Shown: positions 23,003 through 34,527 of the stretch, piece by piece
How the letters are laid out: each line of letters starts with the position of its first letter
Numbering within the stretch: the first letter of the stretch is position 1
Source of the DNA: Cinclus cinclus
Lineage: Eukaryota > Chordata > Aves > Passeriformes > Cinclidae
Direction of reading: 5' to 3'
DNA length: 64,000 bases
Assembly: GCF_963662255.1 (NCBI RefSeq)
Contig: NC_085047.1
Span: 57,534,006-57,598,005, forward strand
Translations under genes and position numbers: made by a program
Notes under the pieces: model-generated
Databases searched by the model: none
What the model saw: only the letters and a program-made list of their open reading frames with translations
Told to the model about the DNA's origin: nothing

Positions 23003-23808
23003 TGTTAATGGTTAATGACTCAAAACAATGGCCCATTTGTGGAGGCGGCAGGGTGCTTTGCACCCCGCCCGAGGGGGGAGGAGGCGAGTTTTTGGGTGTG
23101 TAATGGCAAACCTCTGCTCTGCATAAGCCAGAGGGGCTGAACAATCACCGCCGGAGGCTACAAAGGGTCTTTGAGGCCGATAAAAGGCAGATGCTGTGAG
23201 GTGGGATGCTGCTTTTCATCACTCCGATTGCTCTCCCTTACACAACTCACTCAGCTGTAAAACTCCCCCCCCTCCTCCTCCCGGGAAAGGTCCTGAGGGT
23301 TTTCATCCCTCCTGATGGGGCATTCCTGGCTCAACTGCGCTGGTGTGAGAGGCAGCTCTCACGTCTTAGAAGGTGTCACAAGCCATCAAAGGTCCCCAGA
23401 GTGCCCCCAGACTCATTTCTGAGCCCTTCCACCCGGGGGCTGAAAGCTCTCCACCAGAGGAGGTACCTGGGTGTCCCCACTGAGCCTGAGTGTCTTTGAA
23501 CCTATCGGACCTTGTGTTTTATGGGTTTCTTCCCCCACCCCCAACAGATCAAATCTGTGATCATCACTCTGACCCAGGGACACTAAATTGCAGCAATCAA
23601 GTCTTGCCATGCGATCCATGGGTGGTGGTATGTTTCTACTCTTGCGGGTTTTTTTTTCTATTTCTTTCTTTTCCCTTACACATTTTATATATATATAATC
23701 TCTTTACAAACACTGATCATCCCATCTAATGATTTCACTCTAATCCACCCCAAGGGATCTATTAACAAGAACCTGGGTTACCCTCACCCTTTGGGGCTAG
23801 GTGTAACA
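23003..23808 (+). mobile_element. Candidate solo LTR
   Basis: The segment begins TGTTA (23003) and ends TAACA (23804-23808), giving the TG...CA inverted termini typical of LTRs at about 806 bp. It has a TATA-like GATAAAAGG near 23178-23186 and pyrimidine-rich sequence downstream. No clear target-site duplication, primer-binding site or internal region is visible, so this is a structural guess. Confidence 0.35.
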
Positions 23809-23969
23809 AAACCCTGCCGGGATGGCCCCTGGGGCTGTGAACCCAACTCCAGGGGGATGGGATGGGGAGCAGTTACCAGTGAGGAGGATGTTAGGTGAAA
23901 TGCTGTGGTGGTGTGGAAAAAAGCACTAGGAAGAGAACTGATGGCTGGTCCCATAGGAAAAGAAAGCTA

Positions 23970-24303
23970 CAAGAAAGTTGGAGAGGAATTTTTTACAAGG
24001 ATATGTAGTGATAGGGCAAGGGGGGAAGGTTTTAAACTAAAAGAGGGTGGGTTTATTTTAGGTATTAGGAAGAAATTATGTTCTGTGAGTGTGGTGAGGC
24101 ACTGGCACAGGTTGCTGGCACAGGAAGCTGTGGATGCCCCATCCCTGAAAGTGTTAAAGGCCAGGTTGGATGGGGCTCTGAGCAGCCTGATCTAATGAAA
24201 TGTGCCCCCCCCCCCCCCCCCCCCCCCCTCCATGGCAAGGAGGTTGGAATGAGGTGATCTTTAAAAGTCCCTTCCAACACAAACCAGGCTATCATTCTAT
24301 GAA
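23970..24303 (+). mobile_element. CR1 LINE fragment with internal poly-C expansion
   Basis: CR1 landmarks: 'GAGGCACTGGCACAGGTTGC', 'GTGGATGCCCCATCCCTGAA', 'AAGGCCAGGTTGGATGGGGC', 'AGCAGCCTGATCTA', 'CCCTTCCAACACAAACCAGG' and the terminal 'ATCATTCTATGAA'. At 24205-24228 the usual short CCCTGCCC region has become 24 consecutive C. Confidence 0.9.
24205..24228. repeat. Poly-C run (24 C)
   Basis: An uninterrupted run of 24 C within the CR1 copy, followed by TCCATGGCAAGG. Confidence 0.95.
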
Positions 24304-27300
24304 AAAGGGTTTATGGGTAAAAGTCACGAGGTTAATGAATCTGTAGCAGCCAACCTGAAAGGCAGCGTGTGTTTTTCACCTAGATATTTAGAAAAGGCCT
24401 ATAAGAACGAGCTCCAATACATAAAAGATACAGGCTATGCATATAACCTCTGGGGTCACTCAGGGTCCTCACTGGGAAGAAGTGAGCAGGAAGAGGATAG
24501 GAAATGACTTTCAGTGACATATACCAGCAGAAACAAAAGTAAGCTGTTGCTCTACTCTTGAAGGTGGCAGGTTAGGAGCAATGGCTTGAAGCTGAAGGAG
24601 GAGCAGGGTTCGGGTTAGACTTTGAGATGAGGGCTGAGAAGTGAGAAGTCACCCACTGGGGTGAAGCTTCTTGGACTTACATGGACCTTGACAAGTGATT
24701 CAGAAATGGCTTCTGCCAGCAGGAAATGTTTATCTAAACACAGCTCCCCTGGCCATCTTATTCAAGAGGAAAGTTGGAGTTTCTGAGAGACAGCACTAAA
24801 CCTATGTCATTATCAGTGCTGTCTTTTCAAGATGGGCCTCTAGATAATGACACTAATGTTGTTTCTCAGGCAAAATTTGCGTGGTTTGCTGGAGGCTTGT
24901 GCAAAAAAATGAATGCCCCTCAGAGTTCGATACTACAAATGTTTTTGCTCAGAAGTCAATCTGTTGATTGAGGAGGTAATTTCCTGCTAGAAAAATTGTG
25001 TTGTCTCCCAGATCCAGCCATGATCTTAGGAGGGGAGGCTTCCTAGCCAGATGTGCACTGTTGACTTGGTCTCAGTCAGAACACGCTTGAGCTCATGTGC
25101 TCACTGCTTCCTCCACTGCCTCCTCCTCCTCCTTGGCATCCCAATGCTCCAGGTGCTCTGGGGCAGACTCTGTTTTCCTACAGGCCTGGTTCAGTGTGAG
25201 GAGCATGTGGGGAGAGAGCACAGGAGGCAGCTTTGTGCTGTCTGCCCAAGGATCCTTGAAATGGGCAGCTTGTTGTGACATGGAGCAGTAGTTTGGAGAT
25301 AATGGTAACTTAAGACATGTGTCTAAGAAGGTGTTTATGATGTTATTTTTAATAATTTCCCTCTTAGTTAAAAGTCAGAGGATCAAAAAGCCACAGCTGT
25401 CCAAGTAAGGCTGCTCTTAAAGCTCAGAACTAAGCACCAATCCCAGCTTGGCCAGACTTTGCTGAACCCTTGCAAGGAGATTGCCTTACACAGTGATTTG
25501 TATCAGCACACTTGTATAGAAATGTTCTGTTGGGATACATTCAGTGTGATCACTGGAACATGTAAAACATGCTTTTGAAAGCAGTTAAAGGTTTGTGGAA
25601 GCTTGGGTGAGTTGGAAAGACCTCTAGGTACCAGCAGAGCACGGTACAGCCCAGGGACCAGATGCTCCAGCCCCCAAACCCCACATCCCTGCCTGAAAAT
25701 GTGTCCCAGCTCATCCTTGCTAGAAGTCTCTAATGAGCCTGTAACCTAAAACTATAAATACAGGGGCAGATTTTGTCACTGGGGCTCACCCAAAAGTCTT
25801 CCCTTGAGAATGATTAAAGCTATTCCTGATGGCAGCAGTGACAGTCGCTGCCCTCCCAACACCAGATAGCAACCTTCAGGAGAACAGCCCACCAAACCCC
25901 CTGCACTGTTGCCCGGGACCCCAAATACCCAGCAAAACTCCCACCAGCTTTCATGTCCAGACATATTTTCTATCAAGACTTAGTAGCCATTAAATATTGA
26001 ATGCTCAAAGTTTGGGGAGGAAAAGCAGCAAAACAAACTTTAATGCTATTTCCAGAGCTGTTTCCTAAGACATAACCACAAGTTTCAGGGGAATCCATGC
26101 CAGGATGGTGACAGCTTTCCACATTCCTGCTTTCACTCACTGTCCACCCTTCAGAAGCATGTTCCTACCTGGTCTGCAGACAAAAAAAATCAGAGTCAGC
26201 AGCTGGATCCTACAGGGGACTTCTCCAGTGGCTTCAAAAATATGGGTGGGGAGAGGGGAATAAGGAGTTTTCAGTTGTTACTGCTTTGCTCTTTTGCTCT
26301 GTTAGCTCATGCAAAAACAGATGCAGAAGGACAAGATAAGGAACTCTGTGGTTTCATTTTGTAACCTCAAACAGCAAACACTCCTCAAAAACAGTTTACT
26401 ATGTGGTCACGTTGCTTCGAAGAAAGGGTAAGAAGCCTAACTGAAAAAAACACAATATAGTAATTGAAAAATAATATTTAGTCACAGAGGAGCTATAAAT
26501 AAAATAGAAGATGCCCTGAGATCTGAAAGCCTCAACAACTCATAGCATCTCTCTCTCAGGAGGTTTCTTGTTTTTTTCTCTTGTAGAGATGCTTCAGTTG
26601 CTATTGATACAGGCACCTCCTCCCAACAACCAGCTAAATGGTTTCCCCACTCCCCTCAAGTCCCATTAAAATAGTTGCTTTTCAGCATGTGCCAGGAATA
26701 GCCTTATGTGAAATGTGCTAAAATGTTGCAGCTTCTATTGGGTTTATTTTGAGTGAGTACAATGAAGCAGCATGAGGCGGGGCTCTGAGGCTGGGGAATG
26801 ACCTGGAAAGGAGAAGTTCATTAATTTATAGTAATTTTTAACTGGTAAATTTTGTTTCCATGTGTACTGCTAGCATAGTATTACAGAACATGTTGAAGAT
26901 TTAAAAAAAGAAAACAAAAAAAACAAAACAACAAACCAAAACCATTAAATACCAATATAGTATTTGCAGCTTCACAGAAAAAACAGATGTTCTCTAAATG
27001 CAGATGTTGCCACGACTGAAATAACAGCTGGCATATACTGATAATTACCAATTGGACTCGTTCAGTGGGTAGAGCTTAACAGTGGCAGAGTAAAGGCTGA
27101 GTAACACACTGACTCCATCCCCCAGCTCCAGAGAGTATCTGAATTTCTACTTTGCCTTCCCTTTCTTCTTCTTTTTCCTTGCCATTTTTAATTTCAGCCT
27201 CATTGGTGCCTTCCAACAACCTCTGTTTCCTTCCCCCCTGTCCTGGGCACCCCCCCCAACCAGGGCAGGTCCTGGGGCAGGTCCCTGCTGACCTCCCCAA

Positions 27301-28959
27301 GGCAGCTGCAGAGCAAGGAAGGAGGTTCAGAGCAATCAGCCTGAGGGGTGTCACCCACATCGGTCCCCCTCCCACCGAGGGCAATGCGTCTGCTTGGTGC
27401 CAACCATGGAAATTGAGCTCCAAACACAATTTTGGTGCCAAGTCCCTCTAACCAGCACGAGGCAACTCAGCAGGAACATCACCTTAACCCTAAGGGGTGA
27501 GACCTGGAACTGCTTGGGGCTGTGAGCAGAGGAGACACGGGAGCACCAGCAGAGAATCCCAGGCTGTTCATGCTGTGAGTGGTAGGTCCTGCCGTCAGCC
27601 ATGGGCACTTGGAGCAAAAATGCTGCCTCACACACCAACAAGCGGCAGAAGGGAAAGAGAAAAACAGACTGACTTGATTTAAAGTAAACACGAGAAAAAC
27701 AAATCCACCCAAACCCTCACGCCCTGTTATCAGAAAGGCACCAGGCTGTAGGAATGCTGTGGGTTAAATTAACTTGTAATAGTTGATTTTGAGTTGCATT
27801 TTTTTGTAACAAAAGCAAATCAACAAGTTTTGCCTAAGGACTGGGAAATGCCAAGAGCTGTAATATACTTATTTTAAAGTTTGTCTTCAGAAAGGTGAGG
27901 ATGATTCAACAGTAAAGCTGGATTGTGGCCAAACATATCTGAGGAAGAGTCCCACTTACCACGATGCCTGTCCACATGAAAATTCTGGCTGTGGGTCTCC
28001 CTCCACCCCTTTGGGACACTAGAAAATCTCCTTTCCTCCCTTCCTGGGGAAAACTTCACTGCTGGGATGGAGGGAAGGGAAAGGAGAACATCCATGCACT
28101 TTCCACCTATCTCCTTTACTTGGTGGGTTTAGCTCTTCAAGGAAGAACTGTAAATGGGTTTTGACTCAAGGCTGTAATTAAAAGCTCTCTTTCATAAACC
28201 AGCTTTTGGCAATTGCCAGCTTTGGCAGCCCAAGTGCTGGTGAGCTGGTGAGACTTTGTGGCTGGATGGGCTCTTAGCCCATGGGGCAGGGCCAGAGCCT
28301 GAGCCTGGGCGCAACCTCCAGGGCTACAGGGGAGGTTTTGGATCCTTCAGCCACAAAGCCTTCATTCCCCTGAGCCATCTGTGTACAGATACAGACGGGT
28401 ATGTTTTTCACACGGGTTTGTTTTTTTTTTGCAGGGTGTGGTTTGATGCTTCCTCTGCTGGTTTCACTGGGTCAGAGATACACTTTGCAATGAACAGGCA
28501 GGAAGTTTTCCTCCCTTTTGAAGAGGACATCTGGGGAAAAGAAGCCCTGCCTTCTCCAGGCTCCAGGGGAGCATACTTGAGTGACCCTTAGAGAGCTCCC
28601 CTAATGCCCCCACCACCCTCCACCCTCCGGGGCTGGGCTTTCTTTCCTCTTCAGTGGGTGGGGGTTTTGCACTGTTTGGCCATCACTGGTTTCTTATTTC
28701 ACATATATTAATTAATTGTAAGTACATATGCACACATAATTACATATATGTGTGCTATCTATGTTTTTTGGGTATAATTCTATCACATCCACCTTTTCTA
28801 GGAGGGCTGGTACAGAAGGGGCTGCTGGTGCTCATTCCTCTGGCCCTTCAAAGTGTGCACATCCCCCTGGATCCCCTTGCCCACCACAGGCTATGGCACT
28901 GGGACACCCTGGGGGGCCCCATGGGAGATGAGGACACTTTCCTAGAGAAGACCTGTGGG
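24304..28959. other. Intergenic sequence
   Basis: No gene recognised. Includes an A/CAAA-rich tract at 26902-26940. Many short overlapping open frames, none with family features. Confidence 0.55.
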
Positions 28960-29345
28960 TTCTCTCAATCTCCAGTGTGTCTCCACACTGTGACCCCCAT
29001 TCCTCCTGCTGCCTGTGTCACTCCATATCTGGCCCCCAAACCCCTACATATCCTCCATGTTTCCACATGCTCTCCCATGTGCCCCCATCTCTCGCTACTT
29101 CTCCACGTGTGTCCTGCTGCCCTCCCACGCCTGTCCTTCCGTGTTCTCCTACATGTCCTGCCATGCTCCCATGTACCCACCACACGCCCATGGGTCTCCT
29201 GTGCCCCCACGTGCACCTCCCCTGCGTTCCACCTGTCCCTTTGTACCTACGTGTCTCTGTGTGCCACATGCTTCCCACACTCTTCACACGTCCCACCAAA
29301 CCCCCTGCATGTCCCCAGTGGTCCCCAGTGCCTGTCCCTTGCACC
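28960..29345 (+). repeat. Degenerate pyrimidine-rich minisatellite (CAYGTCCC-like units)
   Basis: A C/T-rich stretch in which short motifs such as CCACATGC, CACGTGTC, CATGTCC and CCCACACG recur every 15-25 bases, with high C content on the + strand. As a result all three + frames are open across it (for example 28654-29406 for 250 codons). Composition explains these frames, so none is called a gene. Confidence 0.6.
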
Positions 29346-32300
29346 CTCCTTGTGTATTCCCCACAGCTTTCCCAGCTGCCCTATTCCTTACTGTCCCTGG
29401 GGGTAGAGTCTGCTGACATCTTGGTACAATGTGCTACCAAACCCTGAGGTAGCACTCAGGGTGCTACTTTCTGCTTTTGGGAAAAGCAGCAAGATCATCT
29501 AAGATGAAAGCAAAAACCCCTTTCCTCTTGTGACAAGCACTACTTATTTCAAGCCCACGTGAGCACAGTCTTGAGTGTTTTGGTGTAAATTGCCTGCTTG
29601 TGACACACAAACCGGTTCCTGAAATGAGAGTGAAGCCAGCTCACTGGCTGCTTTGGTCTGGGGCTGTCTCAGCTTTCAGGATATAACACATCCCCAAGAA
29701 TTATTTCAAGCTGTAGCAAGAAAACACATGGCAAACTGTCCAGCTTCTTGCAGTAACCCTGCAATAAGATCTGCATTGTGACTAAAGTATGACTAAAGAT
29801 GGCAGGAGACAGAGGGTGCCCCATGGCATAGCTCCATGGCCAGGTGACTTCTGCTGTAACTAATGTAGATTGTTATTGACAACCGAAAAGCAATAAACCT
29901 ACTGCTACGTGCTTTTTAGGCCAGCTTTTGGCTGGCAAACAAGGAATGTGATGGACCTTCCCAAGACTGGTATTCTGGTGTTTGCTTTGGGTATTGACGT
30001 TACATATCCCATTGTTAAGGGCTGGGAAAAAAAATCAGTTATTGACTGGGATGGAGCTATCCTTGTAGAAAGGCATAGGGGCCTCCTTTTCATACTATTT
30101 GCACATCTTTTCATTTTACTGGGCGTGGAGAGAGAAAGGCAGTGTCTGTGACACCTGTGGTGCAGACACCTCCCACCCTGGATGTGCATTGAGGTGACAG
30201 CATGGCTGATGGAGAAGGCCAGGTTGTGTGGGTCAGACTGGTTTCACACCCAGCCCAGCATCCATCTCCAGATGTGGCTGCATGTTTTGCAGGGAGGGAG
30301 GACAGGGTTTGTAAAGCTTCCCCTGCCAGGCTCTGAGATCTTTGTTCACTTTCTGCAGGATCCTAGTGCTTGACCTGCTTTCTTGGCTGCTGCTGCTGTG
30401 GGCTGAGCTCGTGCTTTGGTGGACACTAAACACAGGACCTGGCTCTGGACCAGCAGTGGTCTGTGCAGAACCCATGTGAGTCCAGGACTCTTTTTTCTCC
30501 CCTCAAAATATCTAGTTTTGCAATTCTATGTGTTAAATTTCATCGGCCCTTTGACCCCCTCACTGTCTGCAGTTCTCACAGCCTGTCCTTGTCCTCAGAC
30601 AGCTCCTTATCAGTGGCCAACTCTCTCCCCTCCCTCCTCACCCCTTTTCCAGGCCATTTTACGAAGGACTGAGCAGCCGAGGTCACTGCACAGACCCAGA
30701 CCCCGATGGAAGGTCATTGCTATCATGCTGCCATATGAGAACTGGCTGTCTTCTCCTGACCTCTGTTTCCTGTTTTTCAGCCCATTATTTGTAGATAGCA
30801 GGACCCGCTTTCTTATGCCTGAGTGGCTGCATTTCCTGAGGAGCTTTCTCTGCAGTCTCATTTAATCCCCAGCAGCTTCCTGAGCTAATGGAGCTGTTGT
30901 GCCCACAGGAGTGGTGCACTGGTTCCAGCTTGCCTGAGCCTTGGGATGGTGGTATATGGTCCAGAGCCAGCAGGTCCAGAACCACCTCACCACCCTGGCT
31001 CTTTAGTAGAAATGTTTTAGGTCCCCCCTCCATCAATGTGGGGCAACAACTCTGGACCCTCCAAGGGGCTGGTCTCTGCCCATCATCTAGGGCAGATGCC
31101 ATCATCTGGGGGTCCTGCAGCCACTGACTCAGGGCTGAACACTAAATAGCAACAGTCTCAGCTCAGCAGAAGTATGTAAGAACATGTGGCTAATTTGGTG
31201 TATGCACACGTGCTACCAGGACCAGTGTGGTTTCTGAACAAGCCCAGGTGATTTTGCAGCTGGGATGGGGCTCAGGGCACATGTTTTTAACACTCTTGTT
31301 TACCTCATGTGGTGGTGAGTCAGGTCTAAGACCTTTTCTAACTCTGCTCTCTCTGTTTCTCATTGTTGCTACCAAGCACTTGAGGTTTATCACCAGCAGT
31401 CACATTGGGATGTCCTTCACCAGCAGCACCTAAGGAGTCTGTGCAGTAACAGTAGCAGCACCAGGACAGAACACGCTGGATAGACACAACTTGTTTCTCT
31501 CCCCAGAGCTCCAGATGACAAAAATAACACAAAATGGTGACAAATCTCCTATTGTTTTATTTCATGATAATTGTTTTCTCCCTCCTTTCTCTTCCCCACT
31601 GAGGGACGTTTTGGCAGTTTGTGAACATCCCCCTGTTCATATACACTGAATGTTACTACAGCCATTTCTTTCATGTGACAGCTTGAAAAAGGGATGTGAA
31701 AGCTTTCCTTCTTGTCTTCCTGGCCTTTCCCTCCATCATCTGACCCTCATGAATGCTCTCCAGCAAACAGTTTGCCTTTCTTGCATGGTAGAATCTGGAA
31801 ATAATTGCCTGCCACAGCACTTACTTCTATCAGTGAATAATCTTGTGTAATTGTGCTGTGGTCTTTGCTCCACAGTTCATTTTCTTAGCTCAGAAATGTG
31901 CTTTTATTTTTTTTTAACTATTGCATATATTCTGTTTATCCCCACAATTCATTGTTACCAGTAAAGTAGGAAAATAAGGGATAATCATCACTTAAATGCT
32001 TTAAAACCAATGCCATATGTAGAGGAAAAAAATAAAAACAACAAAACAACCAAAGAGGGAAAAAGTCCTATCATCCTCAAAGGAATGTGCATCAAATGTG
32101 CTCTAACCAAAGTACTGGCTTTTTCTGATGGATCATATAAAAATTCAAGGTCCTGATAATCTGACAAGCCAGTTTGATTATTTGAATCCCTAACCACTGC
32201 TCAAAAGTTGTCTGCCTTGTATCAGAGGCTTTGTAGCTCTATTTGTTGCTGATCATTTGTTTGTAATTGGTATAGCAAGCTCGGGGAGCAGGGAATGTCA

Positions 32301-34465
32301 TAATCCTATGTCACTGTATAGCTCCAAGGAGATTGCTGATGAATAACTATAATATACACACACATAATGGATACAGGCAGCAGCCAAACAGGACAATAAT
32401 TGCTGTCTTGGTGGAGCTTATTAACTTAAATAAGGCAGAAAGAGATTTTGTGAATGGATGCCACCTTTGTAATTTCCTGAGGCGGGAAAAAAAAAAAGGC
32501 CAATATACAGCTTTCAAAATATATGCCCTGAGAGATGTGCTTCATGTGACCAGGGAGGAGACATAAATATACGTGTGTCTTTTTTAAAATGGTGTCTAGT
32601 ATTTGCCCCAAGACTGGCCATAGAGACTAAACTTGCCCTGTTTGATCTGACTGTCACTATGACCCAGCCCCATCAGAGCATGTTTCCTCACCTAACATTG
32701 GCCCTGCACTCACCCCTGTGAAGTGACCTAAACACAGCTGACCTGAAAGTCCTTCCTAAATCTGAGTGATGTTTCACTGCCTTGGGATGGCTCCCCACAT
32801 TTTTAAAGCCCAGCAATGTCTGCACTGCATGCCCTGCTGCAGCTGCCTGATTTTCACACCTCTGAGCAGGACTGCTTCAGGTTTTGCTAAAAACTAAGGA
32901 TATCCACAATACAATTCTCTAGCTCCAGCGTTAGCCAAAAGCCCAGCTGCTTGGCTGCCCATACATAGTCTGTCTATATAGGAACACATATATTCCAACA
33001 GAAAATTCTGGGCAACCTTTGGCCAGATTCAACTACACATCCAAGCTGCTTTTTGCCACTTCATTTATGCAAAGTAGTGGGAAACACAAGAAAAGTAGCT
33101 ACTTGTTTAGCACATTTGTCTCTATTTTACAACTTGGAATCGATCTAAAGCAGCAGCATAACATACCTATTCTGAATACATAAATTTTTAAGTCATAAAG
33201 GGGAAATCTTGGTTACAGTGAAATTTATGAGGGTTTGCGTTCCGTACCCTGTGAGTCCTGTTTGAGATTCACCATCAAGCCACCATCTTTAGGTTCATCT
33301 CTACAGATGAACCTCACAGCTGAAGTTCATTGAGCTGACAACTCCCAAGGAGGAGTCTCCACAATGAGGATTTTCATCTCTGTTGGCTGGCATTAGTGTG
33401 AAGTTAGAGGAGTTATCCTCAGGACATATTGGTTTAATTAAAATTAGTTGAATCCTCAGTCAGTGGAAATTATCAAAGAGGGAAATGTTAGGGAATTCTC
33501 TGCTGCTGAACCGTGGAGAAACGTATGCAGAAATATGATTCCCAGGTCCCTGACTCAGCTAATGAGGTGCACGGCATGGGCTGGGTCCCCTTGGTGCAAA
33601 TGTGGGATACTCAGTGCAGTCTGGAATTGCACTCTCGGGAGAACCAGTCCATCATGCTCCCGCACTGTGGCTCGAATCTTCTTCCATTCTGAGTTAATAA
33701 TAAACACAACCCAGCTAAGTGATATACGTGACACGTTTATTACCATGTCCTTTAGAAGCAATTTCCTTTCTGCTCTGTTTTCTCACGGACAGTGTAATTA
33801 CCAAGTTAAAGAGAACAGAGGAAAAAAAGGTTTCCAGACTTGATCTTTCCCAGATGAAATGACAAAATTACTGAGCCAGTGTATACTCTTCAGATCTGTA
33901 AGGAGATACACCTTAGGGTTAACAGCTGCATTTCAGCAAGTCTTCAAGTGAAGGGACACAGTGAAATCAACTCTATATAGGTACAGCTTAGCAGCAGGAG
34001 ATTTTTACATTATTATACTGAGGCTGTTTGTGCCTACATGGAAGGCAGGCACTGTGACATTCCTAGCTGTGTTTTGCAAAACAAACCCAGCCACCATTCC
34101 TGGCATAACAGATTGCCCAGTTCCATACAGAAAAAAAAAACAAAAAACCAAACCATATCAAACAAAACAAACAACAAACCAAAAAAACAAACCCACAAAA
34201 TGGCAAAATCTTAATGCAGTAGGAGCAGGTGACCATTGACTTTGTCAGAGTTAGGATTTCTCTTGTGTGCTGCCTCATCTTGGGCTGCACAGGGTGAACG
34301 CCCTGCATTTTGCCTTTATTATTCTTCCTGTTCATTCTGTAGCCCCATCACCAGGGAACCTGCTCAACTGAGGACCAGAAAATAATCCCCCAACTGCAAA
34401 TTGCTCAGCAGCAGGTGCCCTAAGCTGTCCTATGCATAATAGTTGCATACTGAGCACAGTGGTGC
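29346..34465. other. Intergenic sequence
   Basis: No gene recognised. Low-complexity A/CAAA tracts at about 32022-32060 and 34131-34200. A 10-bp inverted repeat with a 4-base loop (33291-33314) is within chance expectation. Nothing else seen. Confidence 0.55.
34131..34200. repeat. A-rich CAAA/ACAAAC low-complexity tract
   Basis: A run of A followed by CAAAC-type units for about 70 bp; similar tracts occur at about 22816, 26902 and 32022 (and as the complement at 19981). Confidence 0.8.
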
Positions 34466-34527
34466 TGGTTAATGGTTGGATTTGATGATCTCAGACATCT
34501 TGTCCAACCTTCATGATTCTGTGATTC
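34466..34527 (+). mobile_element. CR1 3' tail fragment
   Basis: 'GGTTAATGGTTGGATTTGATG', 'ATCTCAGACATCTTGTCCAACC' and terminal 'ATGATTCTGTGATTC' are the last ~60 bp of a CR1 copy. Confidence 0.85.

Noticed and set aside
25600..25720. Possible reversed CR1 tail ('GAGTTGGAAAGACCTCTAGG')
   Set aside because: Matches over about 20 bases only; flanking sequence does not follow CR1.
28654..29406. 250-codon + strand frame, the second longest in the window
   Set aside because: Most of it lies in the pyrimidine-rich minisatellite, where all three frames are open; low-complexity Pro/His/Cys/Ser composition and no domains.
33291..33314. 10-bp perfect inverted repeat with a 4-base loop
   Set aside because: About one such repeat is expected by chance in a window this size; no T-run or other terminator-like context.
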